This document shows positions 46,191-56,587 of a DNA stretch of 64,000 nt, in pieces. The notes below the pieces were generated by a model that was not told the DNA's origin, did no database searches, and was given only the letters and a program-made list of their open reading frames with translations. Origin of the DNA: Protopterus annectens (taxonomy: Eukaryota > Chordata > Ceratodontiformes > Protopteridae); contig NC_056743.1 of assembly GCF_019279795.1 (NCBI RefSeq), positions 1,783,430,466 to 1,783,494,465 of the forward strand, in the 5' to 3' direction. Positions within the stretch are counted from its first letter, which is position 1, and the number at the start of each line of letters is the position of its first letter. The translations under genes were made by a program, and so were the position numbers.

Positions 46191-47197
46191 ATCATCTGTG
46201 AACTTTGTCAGCCAAAGTCCCTTCGTGTTGGCCTGGACTTCAGAGAAATAGATACCAAACAAGAGAGGACCCAGGATCAGACCCTGTGGGACTCCATTTG
46301 TGACTGGAATGGTCAGCAGTCTGACTTGGAGTCAGCTACTTTCACACTGTGGGTTCTGTCTGTGAGTCAGTTTGCAACCCACCTAGTGATATAGAGGTCG
46401 ATGCCTAGCTTAGTGAGTTTTTCTATGATTCCTGAGTGAGGAATGGTATCAAAGGCCTTGGCCAGATCAAGGTAGGCTGAATGAACAACTTTGCTTTCAT
46501 CCACAGTTCTGGTGACTGACTCAAAGAAGTTGACCAAGTTGAGCAGGCATGATCTACCCTTCACAAAACCAAACTGTGTCTGATCCAGAGTTTGGAGATT
46601 CCCTATATCCTTGTTTATTAAGTTCATGATGATGCGTTCCATAGCTTTTGCATATCAGACTCGTCAGGCTAATTGGGCGATAATTCCCAGGGTCTGTAGT
46701 CACTCCTCCTTTGTGGAGAGGGATGACTGTAGCAGTGTGCCATTTAGTAGGGACAAAGCCTGAGGTAAGGCTATGATTGAACAGGGCACAAAGTTGAGGT
46801 GCCAGTTCACTCTGTAGTTCATGTAGAACACAGCCAGGGATACTGTTAGGTCCCATAGAAGCTGTATTCTTGGCCTTGGACAGTGCTGTTTTAACCTCTG
46901 CAGCAGTAATACAGGGTGCCTGGCAATCTATTGGTATTGTCCTTGGTCCTTTGGGGTGGGGGGTAAATTTAGCACTGAATCTGTTGGCCAGTATATTGGC
47001 AATATCTGTTGGCTTTGTATAGGAGGTACCATTGTGCAGTAGCTCGGAGCAAATCTGGGTATTGCCGTGGAGATTCTTTACATAAGTATAGAAGGCCTTG
47101 TGTTTGTCTTTACTATCTGCTGCAATTTGGTTTTCATAGCTAGCTATAGAGGATTTGATGAGGGATCTCAACTTTTTGTTGAGGCTGATAAGGGGGG

Positions 47198-47593
47198 GGG
47201 TCTATATTATAATCTTGAATGTTTAATACTTTGAATGCATAAACATCGAACTTTATCCATCAAACTATTAAACAATCGAAACAAAATAAAAATATTTGTG
47301 CAACAAAAAAAAACTAACAAGTGTAGGCAGGGGGGCAAGCACCCCTACACCCCCGCTACTTAAATATACTAACTCCAAGATCGCACTACAGTGTAGGAAA
47401 GGGAAATCTTCCCTTTCCACATCATACTACATTAAAGTGCGATCTCGGAGTTGCCCCCCTGTTTAAACTCATTAGGGTATGTATTTGATGTTTATATATT
47501 TTTTTTTATTTTTGAAGTTACGGAACTTCAATAATATGGTGTCGACCATATTATATTCAATGTTCTGTAAATTCGAGATTATAATATAGACCC
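47198..47593. mobile_element. 396-bp foldback MITE inserted in the minus-strand LINE
   Basis: Termini are GGGTCTATATTATAATCTTG (left) and GGGTCTATATTATAATCTCG (right, reverse complement), identical for 18 of the first 20 bases or better. The hairpin core is at about 47325-47395 (GCAGGGGGGCAAGCACCCC, ACTTAAATATACTAACTC, AAGATCGCACTACAG) with a second partial inverted copy at 47437-47462. Worn 9-bp flanking duplications GATAAGGGG and ACTAAGGGA. Joining the flanks restores the LINE linker reading. Confidence 0.9.
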
Positions 47594-48604
47594 ACTAAGG
47601 GAGTTTTTCCAGTCTTGGGACTTCACCTTATTCCACATCAGTTTCCTCTTTCTGTTGTAAATTTTGTTTATGGTAGGGAACCACCAGATTGGCTTCCTTC
47701 TTTTTTTGAAGACAGTGTCTTAGTTCTATTGGGTATAATAATATCCATGCATTTGTGTAGATGTTCGTAGACTGCATTGTTGTATGATTCGGCGGTCATG
47801 CAACTATTCTCCATTTGCATGGGTGACGTGAAGTTAGCCACCTCTGTTTTTAGGTGCCCAAAGTTAGCTTTGGAGAAGTTTTTCATGGTGGATACCTTTG
47901 GGGGGAGGGGATTTCCAAGGTGATTAGTTTGTAGTTGGATCTAACCAGGGAGGAGTTGACTATTGGTGTAGAGCAACGGTCACCCATGTTAGTAATGACT
48001 AGGTCACGGATGTTGCTACCTCTAGTGGGGGTATGAACGAGCTGGTCCAGAGCATTGGAATTAATGAATTCCAGAAAACATTGGGCAAGTGTATTGCTAC
48101 AGGAGTAGTTTTCCCAGTTAATGGAGGGGTAGTTGAAGTCACCCAGTATGAGAGCGTTAGGTTAGACCCTAATATTCTCCAGAGTGCTAAGGAACGTGGA
48201 GTGTGAGTCTTGGGACATGGTTGGGAACCTATAGCAGGCTACAACTTGAATCATTGTCTTACCCAGTGTTAGCTGCCCCTGAAGTCTCTCAGATGCATTA
48301 TGTTGGGCTACAGGTCTGAAGGTGTGCGCATCCTTTATGAATATGGAAACACCACCGCCTTTAGAGCTTCTTCCAAGTTCTGGGGCCGAAAGGTATGGAA
48401 TGAGTTATAGCCTGATAGTGAAGGGTGCTTTCTGCTGCCTTGAACCAGGTCTCTGTTACAACACAAATGTCGATGTTCTCCATTTTAAGGAGTGCTTCTA
48501 GTGAGGGCATTTTGAGATTTAGACTTCTAGCATTGAACAGCTTGACTATCAGATTGCATTTGTTTGTAGCTGTTATGGTGGTAATTTGGTCTTTGGAACA
48601 CTGC

Positions 48605-49550
48605 CTAAAAAGGAACTCTAGGCATGGCAAGAGCCTTGGCCAGTATCTGGAAGCCCAGGGGTGACAGATGCAGGCCATCTCAGGCAAAGCATCGAGTTCT
48701 GTCAATCATGTCATCCCAGGCAGGCAGATACTGGATCCCCTTAGAATAACACCAGAAACTTGGCCAATTGCTGAAATCAATCATTTTCTGCTTGTACTCT
48801 GGGTGATGGTAGGATGCTGCTCAGGGCTAGTGTCATACCCGCCTGGGCTACATAATCCAAGAGCTCATCCATGTCTCTTTTCATGTAGTCCAGGGAGGTA
48901 CATTTCAGATCATTCACACCCACATGTACAATGATAGATTCATATTTGTACCTGTTGTTGAGGAACCTGAGTGCGTGTGTTATGTGGCGGATCCTGGCAA
49001 CTGACAGGCAGCTGACTGTAGCTTTCTCCTTATTCAGTCTAGTGAGAGGGACATCAGTGTGGCTCACTATCGAGTCACCTATGACTAGTGTGTTGGGAAT
49101 GCTGTTTTGCCTTAAGGGCTTTGATTGAGTGGCACACTGTTTAGGAGAGTTATGTGTCTTGTCATTAGTGTTGTGTTGTGGTGGTCAGGTGCATTTCTGT
49201 CTTGGAGGTCTCTGCTGTTTGTGTAGATTTTTATTGAGAGCCTCCACGAAGGTGAGTGTGTGGTTTGTGTTTTTATGTGAAGTCAGTGCTGGTGTGTGTT
49301 CTGGAGGGCTATGTTTTCCATTTGGTGTTGTGCAAGTGTTGACCTTCTCCTCTTGACCAGCTATTCCAGTCTTGGCTGGAGAGTGTGTGTCTTCCAATCT
49401 GGATATAAAAGTGCATCCTTCACAAGTCTGAGTGTTGGGAGGTAAGAGGAGAGGGTTGTCAGTGTACATGAGGCAGTTGCTACATTATCTCAGGATGCCC
49501 AAGTTCACCAGGTTAATAGAAGAAAGCACAGGGAACTGACATTTAGACAT
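48605..49550 (-). pseudogene. ORF1 of the minus-strand LINE B, SGNH esterase with intact GDS motif
   Basis: Starts MSK at 49550. The N-terminal half has LVNLGILR, MYTDNPLLLPPNTQTCEGC and a basic linker EALNKNLHKQQRPPRQK. The esterase follows: TLVIGDSIVSHTDV (GDS at 49079-49071, catalytic Ser present), SCLSVARIRHIT, IIVHVGVNDL (block III, about 48920), SLDYMKRDMDEL, SILPSPR. After a frameshift near 48785 come FSNWPSFW and the terminal DGLHLSPLGFQILAKAL, where Arg before DGLH is a TGA. The stop is at 48607-48605. Compared with the plus copy at 14.4-15.4 kb it keeps the nucleophile but has its own breaks. Confidence 0.84.
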
Positions 49551-49560
49551 GCCTGGAGGA

Positions 49561-49689
49561 GTGGCCATTAATAAATACTGGAGTTGTTTCCTTGTAGAAC
49601 ATTTAGTGCTGGTAGCACTTTTGTGAGCTACAATAATTGCTACAAGAAGTCTGGTAAAGTGCTAAACTAATAAGCTATTAAAAGTGCAG
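49561..49689. other. 5' flank of the minus-strand LINE B
   Basis: Possibly LINE 5' UTR; no motif seen. Confidence 0.3.
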
Positions 49690-50360
49690 GAGAGGAGAGA
49701 ACTAGCAGATCTAAGGGAAAAATTGAAGAGCAGACTTTGGCACCACTCAGAAGCTTACAAACAGTCCTGGATACAGAAAATCTGTATCTGGACTACATTA
49801 GTTACAAGAAAGATGGGAAACAAGCGCAGATGTGGACTTTTAATCCATAAAGTTGAAAGAGATGGAAAAACTGCCCAAACACGCAATAAGCTACTATTTC
49901 TGGGCCAAAAAACACTTCTCCTAATAGATATGCTACCTAGTGCTTACAACTCTCACTGCTAAGCTAGAAGACTTCCTTCCAACACAGAAAGGCTTGGGGT
50001 CCTCAGAAGCTTACCAACAGTCCTGGATACAGCCAATCTGTATCTGGAATAGACTAGTTATAGGAAAGGCAGGAAACAAGTGCAAATGCAGGGTTTTATA
50101 CCAGAAAGTTGATAGATATGGAAAAATTGCCCAAACACCCAAATAAACTACAATTTCTGGACCAGAAACCATTCCTCTTGTGGTAGATAGGCTACCTAGT
50201 GCTTACCACTCCCACTGATAAGCTACAAGGCTTCCCTCCAACACAAAAAGGTTTTGGGGACTCAGAAGCTTATCAACAGTCCTGGATACAGCAAATCTGT
50301 ATCTGGACTAGACTAATTACAGGAAAGGCAGGAAACAAGCTTAGATTCTTTTTTTTCTGA
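49690..50360. repeat. tandem repeat of about 257 bp, 2.6 copies
   Basis: The word CTCAGAAGCTTA...CAACAGTCCTGGATACAG recurs at 49746, 50002 and 50261 (periods 256 and 259). Each unit then has AATCTGTATCTGGA, a GGGAAACAAG/AGGAAACAAG block and a GCTACCTAGTGCTTAC block. Identity between units is roughly 85-90 percent by eye. Open frames of 68-92 codons across the units lack motifs. Confidence 0.9.
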
Positions 50361-50459
50361 AAGCAGCTAAAACAGTGCTAAAAATAAAGCAAATACAGTT
50401 TAAATAAATGCAATTTATTCAAAATGTATTCTGAACTAAATTCAATTGTTGCTTTATTC
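50361..50459. other. short spacer
   Basis: No feature seen. Confidence 0.3.
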
Positions 50460-51195
50460 AACTCTGAACAGTTAAGAAGTGCCATAAAATATACTTATCA
50501 GCTGAGAAGCACACTCAGCACTCAGTCAAAACACAAGGAGATTTTTTTTTTGTTAGTAAAGTGCAAGAGGAGGAAGTAGGAGCAGAAGATAATTCAAGGT
50601 TAAGAACCTAAGTGGTTTGGTCTTTTCAAATGTTCTCTCTGTAATAGGTAGAATAAACACTAGACTGGGAGGAGTGTCCCAGATCAAATTTACAGTAGGG
50701 GCGGGCAACGGCAAAACCACCAACTATAACAAACACCACAGGAATAGGGTGGGAAGGAGGGAAAAAAACAGTTTTAGAAGAGATCAGGAACAAAAAAAAT
50801 GCCAGCAAATATATAAAATAATTCAGTCAGCAAATATATAAAATAATTCAGGCAAAAATTAAGACAATGCAGAACTCTGAAAAGTTAATGTGCCAACCAT
50901 TATACTTATCACTGATTATATTTCCAGATTGTTTGAGAGCACTCTTAAGTCAGAACACAAGGAGTTTCCAACAGAGTATGCAGGAATTTATAAACGGGGG
51001 CTATTTTAAATCAGCAAGCCTTGAAGCAATCAGATAACAAAAAAAGCTGTTAGACCAGTTTTATAAACTTTAGCACTGCCACAGAAATAGAGGAGGAACC
51101 AGTTTCAGAAGAGCTCAGGAACAAGAAAACAATGCCAGCAAATATATAAAATAATTCAGTCAGCAAATATATAAAATAATTCAGGCAAAATTTTT
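50460..51195. repeat. two imperfect direct copies of a 330-410 bp segment
   Basis: CTCTGAACAGTTAAG...ATACTTATCA...CAAAACACAAGGAG at 50461-50545 corresponds to CTCTGAAAAGTTAATG...AGAACACAAGGAG at 50875-50970. AATGCCAGCAAATATATAAA...TTCAGGCAAAA at about 50799-50857 recurs at 51130-51190. The second copy is shorter. Within each copy a 24-bp CAGCAAATATATAAAATAATT unit is itself doubled. Confidence 0.8.
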
Positions 51196-51288
51196 AAGAC
51201 AAACGAACCACAAAATGCAAAATCCAAACCAAATAACTGAAGACACTGCCGGTGAGAGAACAAAACGGACACCACTACCTTGTTTAAC

Positions 51289-51324
51289 GTTTCCGTTCAA
51301 TTTAATACAACTGAACTTCATCAG
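51289..51324 (-). ncRNA. hammerhead-like motif near a Penelope terminus
   Basis: On the minus strand the order is CTGATGAAGTTCA, a 12-base loop, TGAACGGAAACG. GTTCA and TGAAC form a 5-bp helix II, and CTGATGA and GAAA are the conserved core words of hammerhead ribozymes, which Penelope-like elements are known to carry. An extra A and G at the base of helix II depart from the standard fold, and helix I and III partners were not resolved, so catalytic competence is not claimed. Confidence 0.38.
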
Positions 51325-51833
51325 AAACACACCCACATATATCACTAGGTATAAATACCTAATAAAAAACATCACATGTGATTTGTAACCAATCATAGAA
51401 TGTATATCCAACTTTTGTATTCAAATAAGTAACTGTAAAGACAGTGTTAAAATACTTAAATTAAAAGAAAATATTATTATCTAAATAAACAGTAAATGTT
51501 GAAGTCTCTATTTGTAAAAACACTTTTTGAACATAGGACACTCTAAAGAATGCCTGGCCAAAGCATTAGATGTGTCCTTTTTCTTGATGGCCAATGTGTG
51601 TTCATAAATACATTTGTTTAATACGTATAGCTTAATGCAAAAACTTCACCAATGATTTGGCTTAACCAAGAAGATCCATATCCTCTGTCTGAGAAAAAAC
51701 ATTTTAACTTGAAAAATTCATCCAAAAAAATGTCATCACTACTAGTTAAATGACTGAGCCTTATAAATTGTCCCTTGACTACACCTCACTTCATGTGGTT
51801 AGGATGTAAACTGTCATGATGTAAATACGGACT

Positions 51834-52493
51834 TTGTCCTTTTCTATTCCTATCACTAATGAAATGGGTATTATCAGAGAGATTATTTCCAATAATTGGA
51901 AAGTAGTGCTAGGTAATTCTGAATTATCAAAGATTTTAGGTTATCGTCCAGTGTTTAGCTATAAAAAAGCATCAAATATTAAGATGATTCTAGAAAGAGG
52001 ATCTAAAAACATTGGGTCTACTTGTAACCTTACCCCTGGTACTTTTCCTTGTCTATCTTGCAAACAATGTAGATTTGTTAGTGGGACATCTACAGTTACG
52101 CTCAAGTACATTAATAGGACTTTTGTAGCAAAGAGGCACTACACATGTAAGACAACTAACATAGTCTATTTAGCTCAATGCACTTCATGTGAACATTTTT
52201 ATATTGGTAAAACTATACGTACATTAAACAAATGTATTTATGAACACACATTGGCCATCAAAAAAAAGGATACATCTGATGCGTTGGCCAGGCATTCTTT
52301 AGAGTGTCATGTGTTCAAAAAGTTGTCCTTCTTTGTGTTAGAGAGAGTAAACAATGCATTATTCAGTGGAGATTTTAAAACACTTCTAGAGTGTCGCGAA
52401 GCTATATGGCAAATCATGTTAAATGCTGACCAGCTTCCGGGTATAAATGACATGATTAATATTAAATGTTTTTTACAGGCACAGAGATTTTAA
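51834..52493 (+). pseudogene. GIY-YIG endonuclease fragment of a Penelope-like element, open frame
   Basis: 219 codons without a stop. Residues about 60-85 hold the Cys linker CNLTPGTFPCLSCKQC. Residues about 105-160 hold the GIY-YIG module: HYTCKTTNIVYLAQCTSCEHF, YIGKTIRTLNKC and EHTLAIKKKDTSDALARHS. The YIGK and E-H positions are present; the Arg usually found in the R-x-x-E-H segment reads K-C-I-Y-E-H here. The C-terminal extension ends LQAQRF. The RT that should precede it is missing, so this is a 5'-truncated copy. Confidence 0.86.
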
Positions 52494-52595
52494 TATATGT
52501 GTTTTTACAAATAGAGGCTTTAACATTTACTCTTGCTTTAGATAATAATATTTTCTTTTAATTTAAGTATTTTAACACTGGGCAGGATTCACGAA

Positions 52596-52631
52596 GCCTC
52601 CGTGTAAGAGTTATAACTCATACACGGAGGC
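52596..52631. repeat. 36-bp near-perfect palindrome
   Basis: GCCTCCGTGTAAGAGTTA is followed immediately by its reverse complement with one mismatch. It lies 16 bp after GGGCAGGATTCACGAA, which looks like a transposon terminus, and marks the abrupt change from AT-rich to more GC-rich DNA. Confidence 0.92.
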
Positions 52632-53019
52632 TGCAGTTAAACGGAGTGATGTCAGCATGCTCTGTATATTCATGAGAGCATGCTGAATCACACCTAAGGC
52701 TAACACGGTCCATGTAAGACTGTAGGGGGCGTGTCCATAGGCCGAGCCCTGTAAGCGGACACGCCCCCAGAAGAGTAAAAGTGCCCAAAGTTAACACCCA
52801 TGACAGAGTCCATGGAAATGTGAATAAACACAACACAACACATATCCCCACAGACTACGAACATAAAATGTACAAATGAACATCACATAATTTTTTTTTA
52901 AATTGTAAAGATGTTTAACCGTGAGTGCACTCATTTGCGCGGGCGTGCCCATAGCGCAGCTACAGTTAGCAGTCAGTGGGAAAGCATATAAGAACTAAAT
53001 ATGCAAAGTAAGCCAAGAA
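52632..53019. other. unassigned GC-richer stretch
   Basis: Contains inverted words GGGGGCGTGTCC and GGACACGCCCCC (52726-52769), which could form a stem, and no open frame of note. Confidence 0.45.
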
Positions 53020-53090
53020 GCAATAGTGTAGCGGTAGAGATGTTGGCTGAAGAGCAGGCATTTATGGTTCGAGCCCCCACAACACCAATT
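53020..53090 (+). other. tRNA-like sequence with downstream T-run
   Basis: TAGTGTAGCGGTAGAG resembles an A box region and ATGGTTCGAGCCC a B box, about 35 bp apart as in a tRNA. It is followed by TTTTTATTTTT, a pol III-type terminator. Stems are imperfect, so it is a SINE head or tRNA pseudogene and not a working tRNA. Confidence 0.5.
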
Positions 53091-53544
53091 TTTATTTTTA
53101 GCAAAATAAGCGCGAAACAAGTCCCTGACAAATATGTACACATAAAATCACATTTTATGTAAAATGTAATAAAATAGCCCATTTATATTGAAGAAATGTG
53201 AGGTAACAAAACAATAAAAAATGCCAGATGTGCCCATAGCTGAGCTACAGTTTAACAGGGTGAGTGCATCTGCCCATAGGTGAGCAGCGGTTTAACTGGT
53301 GCAAAATGAGTGCCCGTAGATGAGTAGTGGTTAAACACACTAAATCTATGTGCCCCTAACTGAGCTGAGCATAATATGCATGCTGATAGCCAAATGAGGC
53401 TTAAACCAGCGTACCCCGTTTGCGTGGAGCTGTGCACCGCACAAACAAGCTAACCAACGGGCAACGTTGAGCAAGTCGTATCAAAACTGCCTTTACACAG
53501 ACATACCCCTCAGCTTGTCTAGACAGTCATAAAAAATAAAAAGT

Positions 53545-53615
53545 AGTGGCCAGGTTCAAACCCAGGATACTATACACCATAGTCAAGGTACTGAACCACT
53601 AAGCCATGACAGCAG
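53545..53615 (-). other. tRNA-like sequence with downstream T-run
   Basis: Minus strand: GTCATGGCTTAGTGGTTCAG (A box), then GGGTTTGAACCTGGCC (B box), then TTTTTATTTTTTATG. Its A-box region matches the one at 56588-56655, so the two are one family. Confidence 0.55.
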
Positions 53616-53710
53616 TACCTATAAGTGCAATAATAGCTAATATATAGGAATGAATACAAACTGGAGCATGACAATGCAGGTTTACTGAAGTTGATACAAT
53701 TCCAAAATGG

Positions 53711-53748
53711 CCAATCACAGATATGTGGGGGAAAATGGACTATATAAG
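53711..53748 (+). promoter_or_regulatory. CCAAT box and TATA box of the first Myb/SANT-like gene
   Basis: CCAATCA at 53711 and TATATAAG at 53741 lie in the usual order and spacing upstream of the ATG at 53804. Transcription would start near 53770, leaving a leader of about 30-35 bases. Confidence 0.6.
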
Positions 53749-53803
53749 CCCCATAGGTGGGAATACACAGCATAAACGATTGTAGAACTGAACTGCAGCC
53801 AGA

Positions 53804-55826
53804 ATGACAGGAGTAGGAGAGGGTAGTTGCTTTCGAGCACAGAGGTGGGGCATTGAGGAGTCCAGGTACATGGTCTGGCTCCTAGTCCACAATCATGAGG
53901 CCCAACTCATGCAGGGCCAGGTCCTGTGGGGAGCATATAGGGCTGAGGCATGGGACCAGTTGGCTCATGATCTCACCAGTGCCACAGGGATTCCAAGGAC
54001 TGGTGAGCAGGTCCGTCACCACCATGCGGACCTGAAGAAATGCAAGCAGGACCAATTGAACCTTTGGATCCAGGAGGCCCGGCAAATGCCCAACGGCCCA
54101 CTACTGAGTAAGTTACATTTAATTATGTATGTAAGAAATTAAACTAGCTGATATTATGGAGATGTGTATTCCAATATTACTTCATTTATATTACAGCTGT
54201 ACGTGTCCGTTCTGAGAACCACAGAGCCTATGGCGATAGGCTGGTGCGGTTGCGCCACCAGGCAGGTCAGTAATCCACTACCAGTAACTGTAAAGAAATA
54301 TAAAAGTATGACAGTCAGCAAAAGAGTGCAGTGTAGTCACTAAGTAATAAAATGTGCAAGTAACAGTGTGAAAGTGTTTGCAAGTATTGTTTGATTACAA
54401 AAGTGTGTTGCAGCCTGTAAGCCAAACAGAAAAATGAAAATGTCTGACATAAATTCTGAAATAAAAATGCCCCACCTGTAAGAAAATAGTACACAACCTG
54501 CAGCAGGCTGAAAAGTATAGCTGCAGAAGATGATGAAATCACATGTGTGAAATATATCCCTGTTGAAATACTGAAACATGACAGAAGTGAGACTGCTGGA
54601 AAGGATTGTAATAACTACAGGTAAAACATGTCAATAAAGCCTAGAAGTAAGTACCATCCTGAATAGTAAAATGAAAACAAGTGAGAGAGTGTGAGAAAGT
54701 GTCATGAATCCAGCAATACAGTAGTAATAACCCCTGAATAAAGTATACTGCAGTCAGTACAGAATGAAATGCATGTGAGAATCCAAACCAAACAGCAAAA
54801 TCTGTTCAAAGTGTTGCTGCATCTGGAATGTGTATCCCAAAATCTGGATATGTTGCTCTCAGTCTGCAATATGCAGATAGTATGATTGTCTGATATACCA
54901 AACATCCACACTTGTCTATAGCTATATAAAGCAAATGTAGCAGGATGATGTAGCTGAACAAAGCTAGATATGAATGTGTATGAAGAACAATAAAATGTAT
55001 ATTGATGTTGCAGTAACAGTCCTATCACCAAGTTGAAGTAGTTATCATATTGGAAACTGTAGTTAGAACAGTAGTGTGTATATATGTGCAGCTATTAGAA
55101 ATGTACAGCATATGTATTGGTATTCGAAGATGTTAATATTATTTTCTTCACCCCACCCTATAACCACATATAACCCATTCCACGTGAAAATGGTATGTGC
55201 AATCACAATTAACACCCCTGGACATTTGTCCTGTTGGGTCATATATATTTGCATGTCCGTTGATGCATCTGCCCTGTTCATACATCCAAACCTGATGGCC
55301 TGTTGCCATCAATCAACCCTGCATGTTGTTGGACTGTGTATTGCTGTTCAAATTATGCATGTGTTATGCTCACTGTTCAATGGTGTGAATATCTGGGTGT
55401 TTGGTTAATGGGAATACTAATGCATGCTGTTACACCTAATTGTGAATGGTATTATATGTCACTAACCCAAACTGTCATGACATAATGCAAAACATAGGGC
55501 GACAGGGAAGGCGGGTTCCAGCGGACCCACCTCTCCCACCTCAGCTGGCGAGTGCACCTGGCACTAGTGCCCAGTCTGGACCCCCCTCCGGTGGCCCTGT
55601 GCCACCTGCGGGTGGAAGCGCTGCAGGGATGGGGCTCGCCTCCGCAAGTGTGACCAGAGGAGAACCACCACTCACCCTCCATAGCATCCGGACTGTGGTG
55701 CGTAGGGAGATCTGGGACTCTGTTCTCGAGCCCCTACGCCAGCTTGAGGCATGGGTGGCACAACATACGGGCATGCCTGTTGCCCGGCCTACACAGCCCC
55801 CAGCACAGCCCCGTCCTGGGCAGTGA
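53804..55826 (+). CDS. Myb/SANT-like DNA-binding protein, three exons (predicted)
   Basis: Exons 53804-54107, 54197-54265 and 55498-55826 join in phase 1 at both introns (GA|GTAAGT...TTACAG; CAG|GTCAGT...ACATAG) to give an open frame of 233 codons. Residues about 14-90 form a Myb/SANT-like domain with the spaced tryptophans and helices of the family (RWGIEESRYMVWLL, AEAWDQLAHDL, RTGEQVRHHHADLKK). A proline/glycine-rich linker and a C-terminal helix (LHSIRTVVRREIWDSVLEPL) follow. Proteins of this kind bind DNA and often partner Harbinger/PIF transposases; some are domesticated. No transposase is seen nearby. The last acceptor lacks a strong pyrimidine tract, so exon 3 is the least certain part. 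Confidence 0.62.
54268..55495 (+). other. second intron of the Myb/SANT-like gene, no other feature
   Basis: About 1.2 kb with no transposon or tRNA-like sequence that I recognise. A branch-point-like CTAAC lies 35 bases before the proposed acceptor. Confidence 0.4.
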
Positions 55827-56399
55827 AGAAACAGTGGCAACTGCCTATGGGTGGGGATATCAGTTCCACTGTTGCCATCTGTGGGCTCATGGGCTCTGGA
55901 TATCCCAACCTCCATCCCCGTCAATTGTGTAACCCCCCACACACATGTCATACACGCCCCTGTATGTGTCTTGTTTGTCTTGTCTGTTTACCTACCCAAC
56001 CTACCTCCCCAGCTGTACTGACTTCCTTCACCTGACATACCACTCTCACCTGAAAAAAAAAAAAAAAGGGCACTCTGTACCCACAAAAAATTTACGCCCC
56101 ATACATAGCTGCCCATTCCGCACACATGTCTGCTGGACATGGCAACTATCAATTACAATTGGCTGTACAACAAGTATTATTGTTGTCCTGACACCTCTCT
56201 CAGGGGTGGAAGGTTTCAAATGTCACACCAAATTACATACATATGCACAGCTGTTGCTGATGAAGAAATGGGCAGCTATGGGCCTTACCTACATCCCTCC
56301 TGCAAATCCCAAGCTTGTTTCCCTACTGTCTTACCCTCTTTGTGACCCCTTTTTCACCACTTTCCTGTCTCCCCATTTTCATTTCTTTCAAAGAAAATA
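55827..56399 (+). other. 3' flank of the first Myb/SANT-like gene
   Basis: Pyrimidine-rich sequence with a 14-base A run at about 56054. No AATAAA signal is obvious within 300 bases of the stop. No other gene seen. Confidence 0.35.
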
Positions 56400-56530
56400 G
56401 TGCGGGTGTGCGCCAGAGTAAGCACTGTTAAGCGGTTGTAAGCAGGTGTGCGTGGAGCTAACCACCAGTGCGCATGCGTGAGCTCCACGCAAACCAGCGC
56501 TGAACCGAGTTACAACTGCTTAAAAGTGCC
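56400..56530. repeat. inverted-repeat segment
   Basis: GCGTGGAGCT and AGCTCCACGC (about 56450-56500) form a perfect 10-bp stem. Outside it TTAAGCGGTTGTAAGCAG pairs imperfectly with TTACAACTGCTTAA. The word TTTGCGTGGAGCT also occurs at about 53420, on the other side of the first Myb/SANT gene. Confidence 0.6.
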
Positions 56531-56587
56531 TTAGTCACTTTGATTGACAGGTCCTGTACTCAGTTCAAAAGCAAAAAAAAATCCCAC

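Larger units (their letters stand above)
43040..48570 (-). pseudogene. ORF2 of the minus-strand LINE B (endonuclease-RT), interrupted
   Basis: Minus-strand endonuclease blocks: LFNARSLNLKMPSLEALL, VVTETWFK (48480-48440), GGVSIFI-like near 48350, GDFN-like near 48140 and a worn SDY block near 47940. The linker is NKKLRSLIKSSIASYENQI with DKHKAFYTYVKNL (47171-46900). RT: MGPNSIPGCVL, ATVIPLHKGGV, NYRPISLTSLICK (46680), YLDLAKAFDTIPH (46480), WLTKFTDD (46200, where FADD is expected). After the nested LINE: INSPSD, LIRPVIEYNAPF and VDLCLTYKAMSDPAL (43638-43066). Frameshift at about 46640. Inactive. Confidence 0.85.
42905..49560 (-). mobile_element. near full-length CR1-like LINE (family B) on minus strand, split by two insertions
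   Basis: Minus-strand order: ORF1 (49550 to about 48605), ORF2 endonuclease (about 48570 to 47640), MITE insertion (47593-47198), linker and RT N-terminal half (47171-46191), nested plus-strand LINE (46190-43829), RT C-terminal half and tail (43828-43040), then the 3' terminus with ACCTATGAACCTATGATG at about 42905. The reading jumps from WLTKFTDD at 46191 to AIINSPSD at 43828, as expected for one element interrupted. About 12-16 bp of target (encoding CKLG) appear lost at the insertion. Confidence 0.9.
51250..52578. mobile_element. Penelope-like elements in inverted arrangement
   Basis: The right arm (about 51780-52578, plus) contains a GIY-YIG frame and the 3' tail GTGTTTTTACAAATAGAG...AATTTAAGTATTTTAACACT. 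The left arm (minus) has the same 3' tail at about 51520-51436, then the same ACGTATTAAACAAATGTATTTATG...CATTGGCC segment (51645-51575), joined by an internal deletion to an RT thumb relic FKLKCFFSDRGYGSSWLSQ (51740-51665). The two arms thus form a 3'-outward inverted pair. Beyond the left tail the minus strand continues into a hammerhead-like motif (51324-51289). Inverted and partial copies are common for Penelope elements. Confidence 0.82.

Noticed and set aside
49690..50360. Regular direct repeats considered as a CRISPR array
   Set aside because: Units of 257 bp with conserved interiors, in a eukaryotic context, are plain tandem repeats without spacers.
53020..53090. Functional tRNA gene
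   Set aside because: A and B box words are present, but acceptor and T stems do not pair well and no convincing anticodon arm forms.
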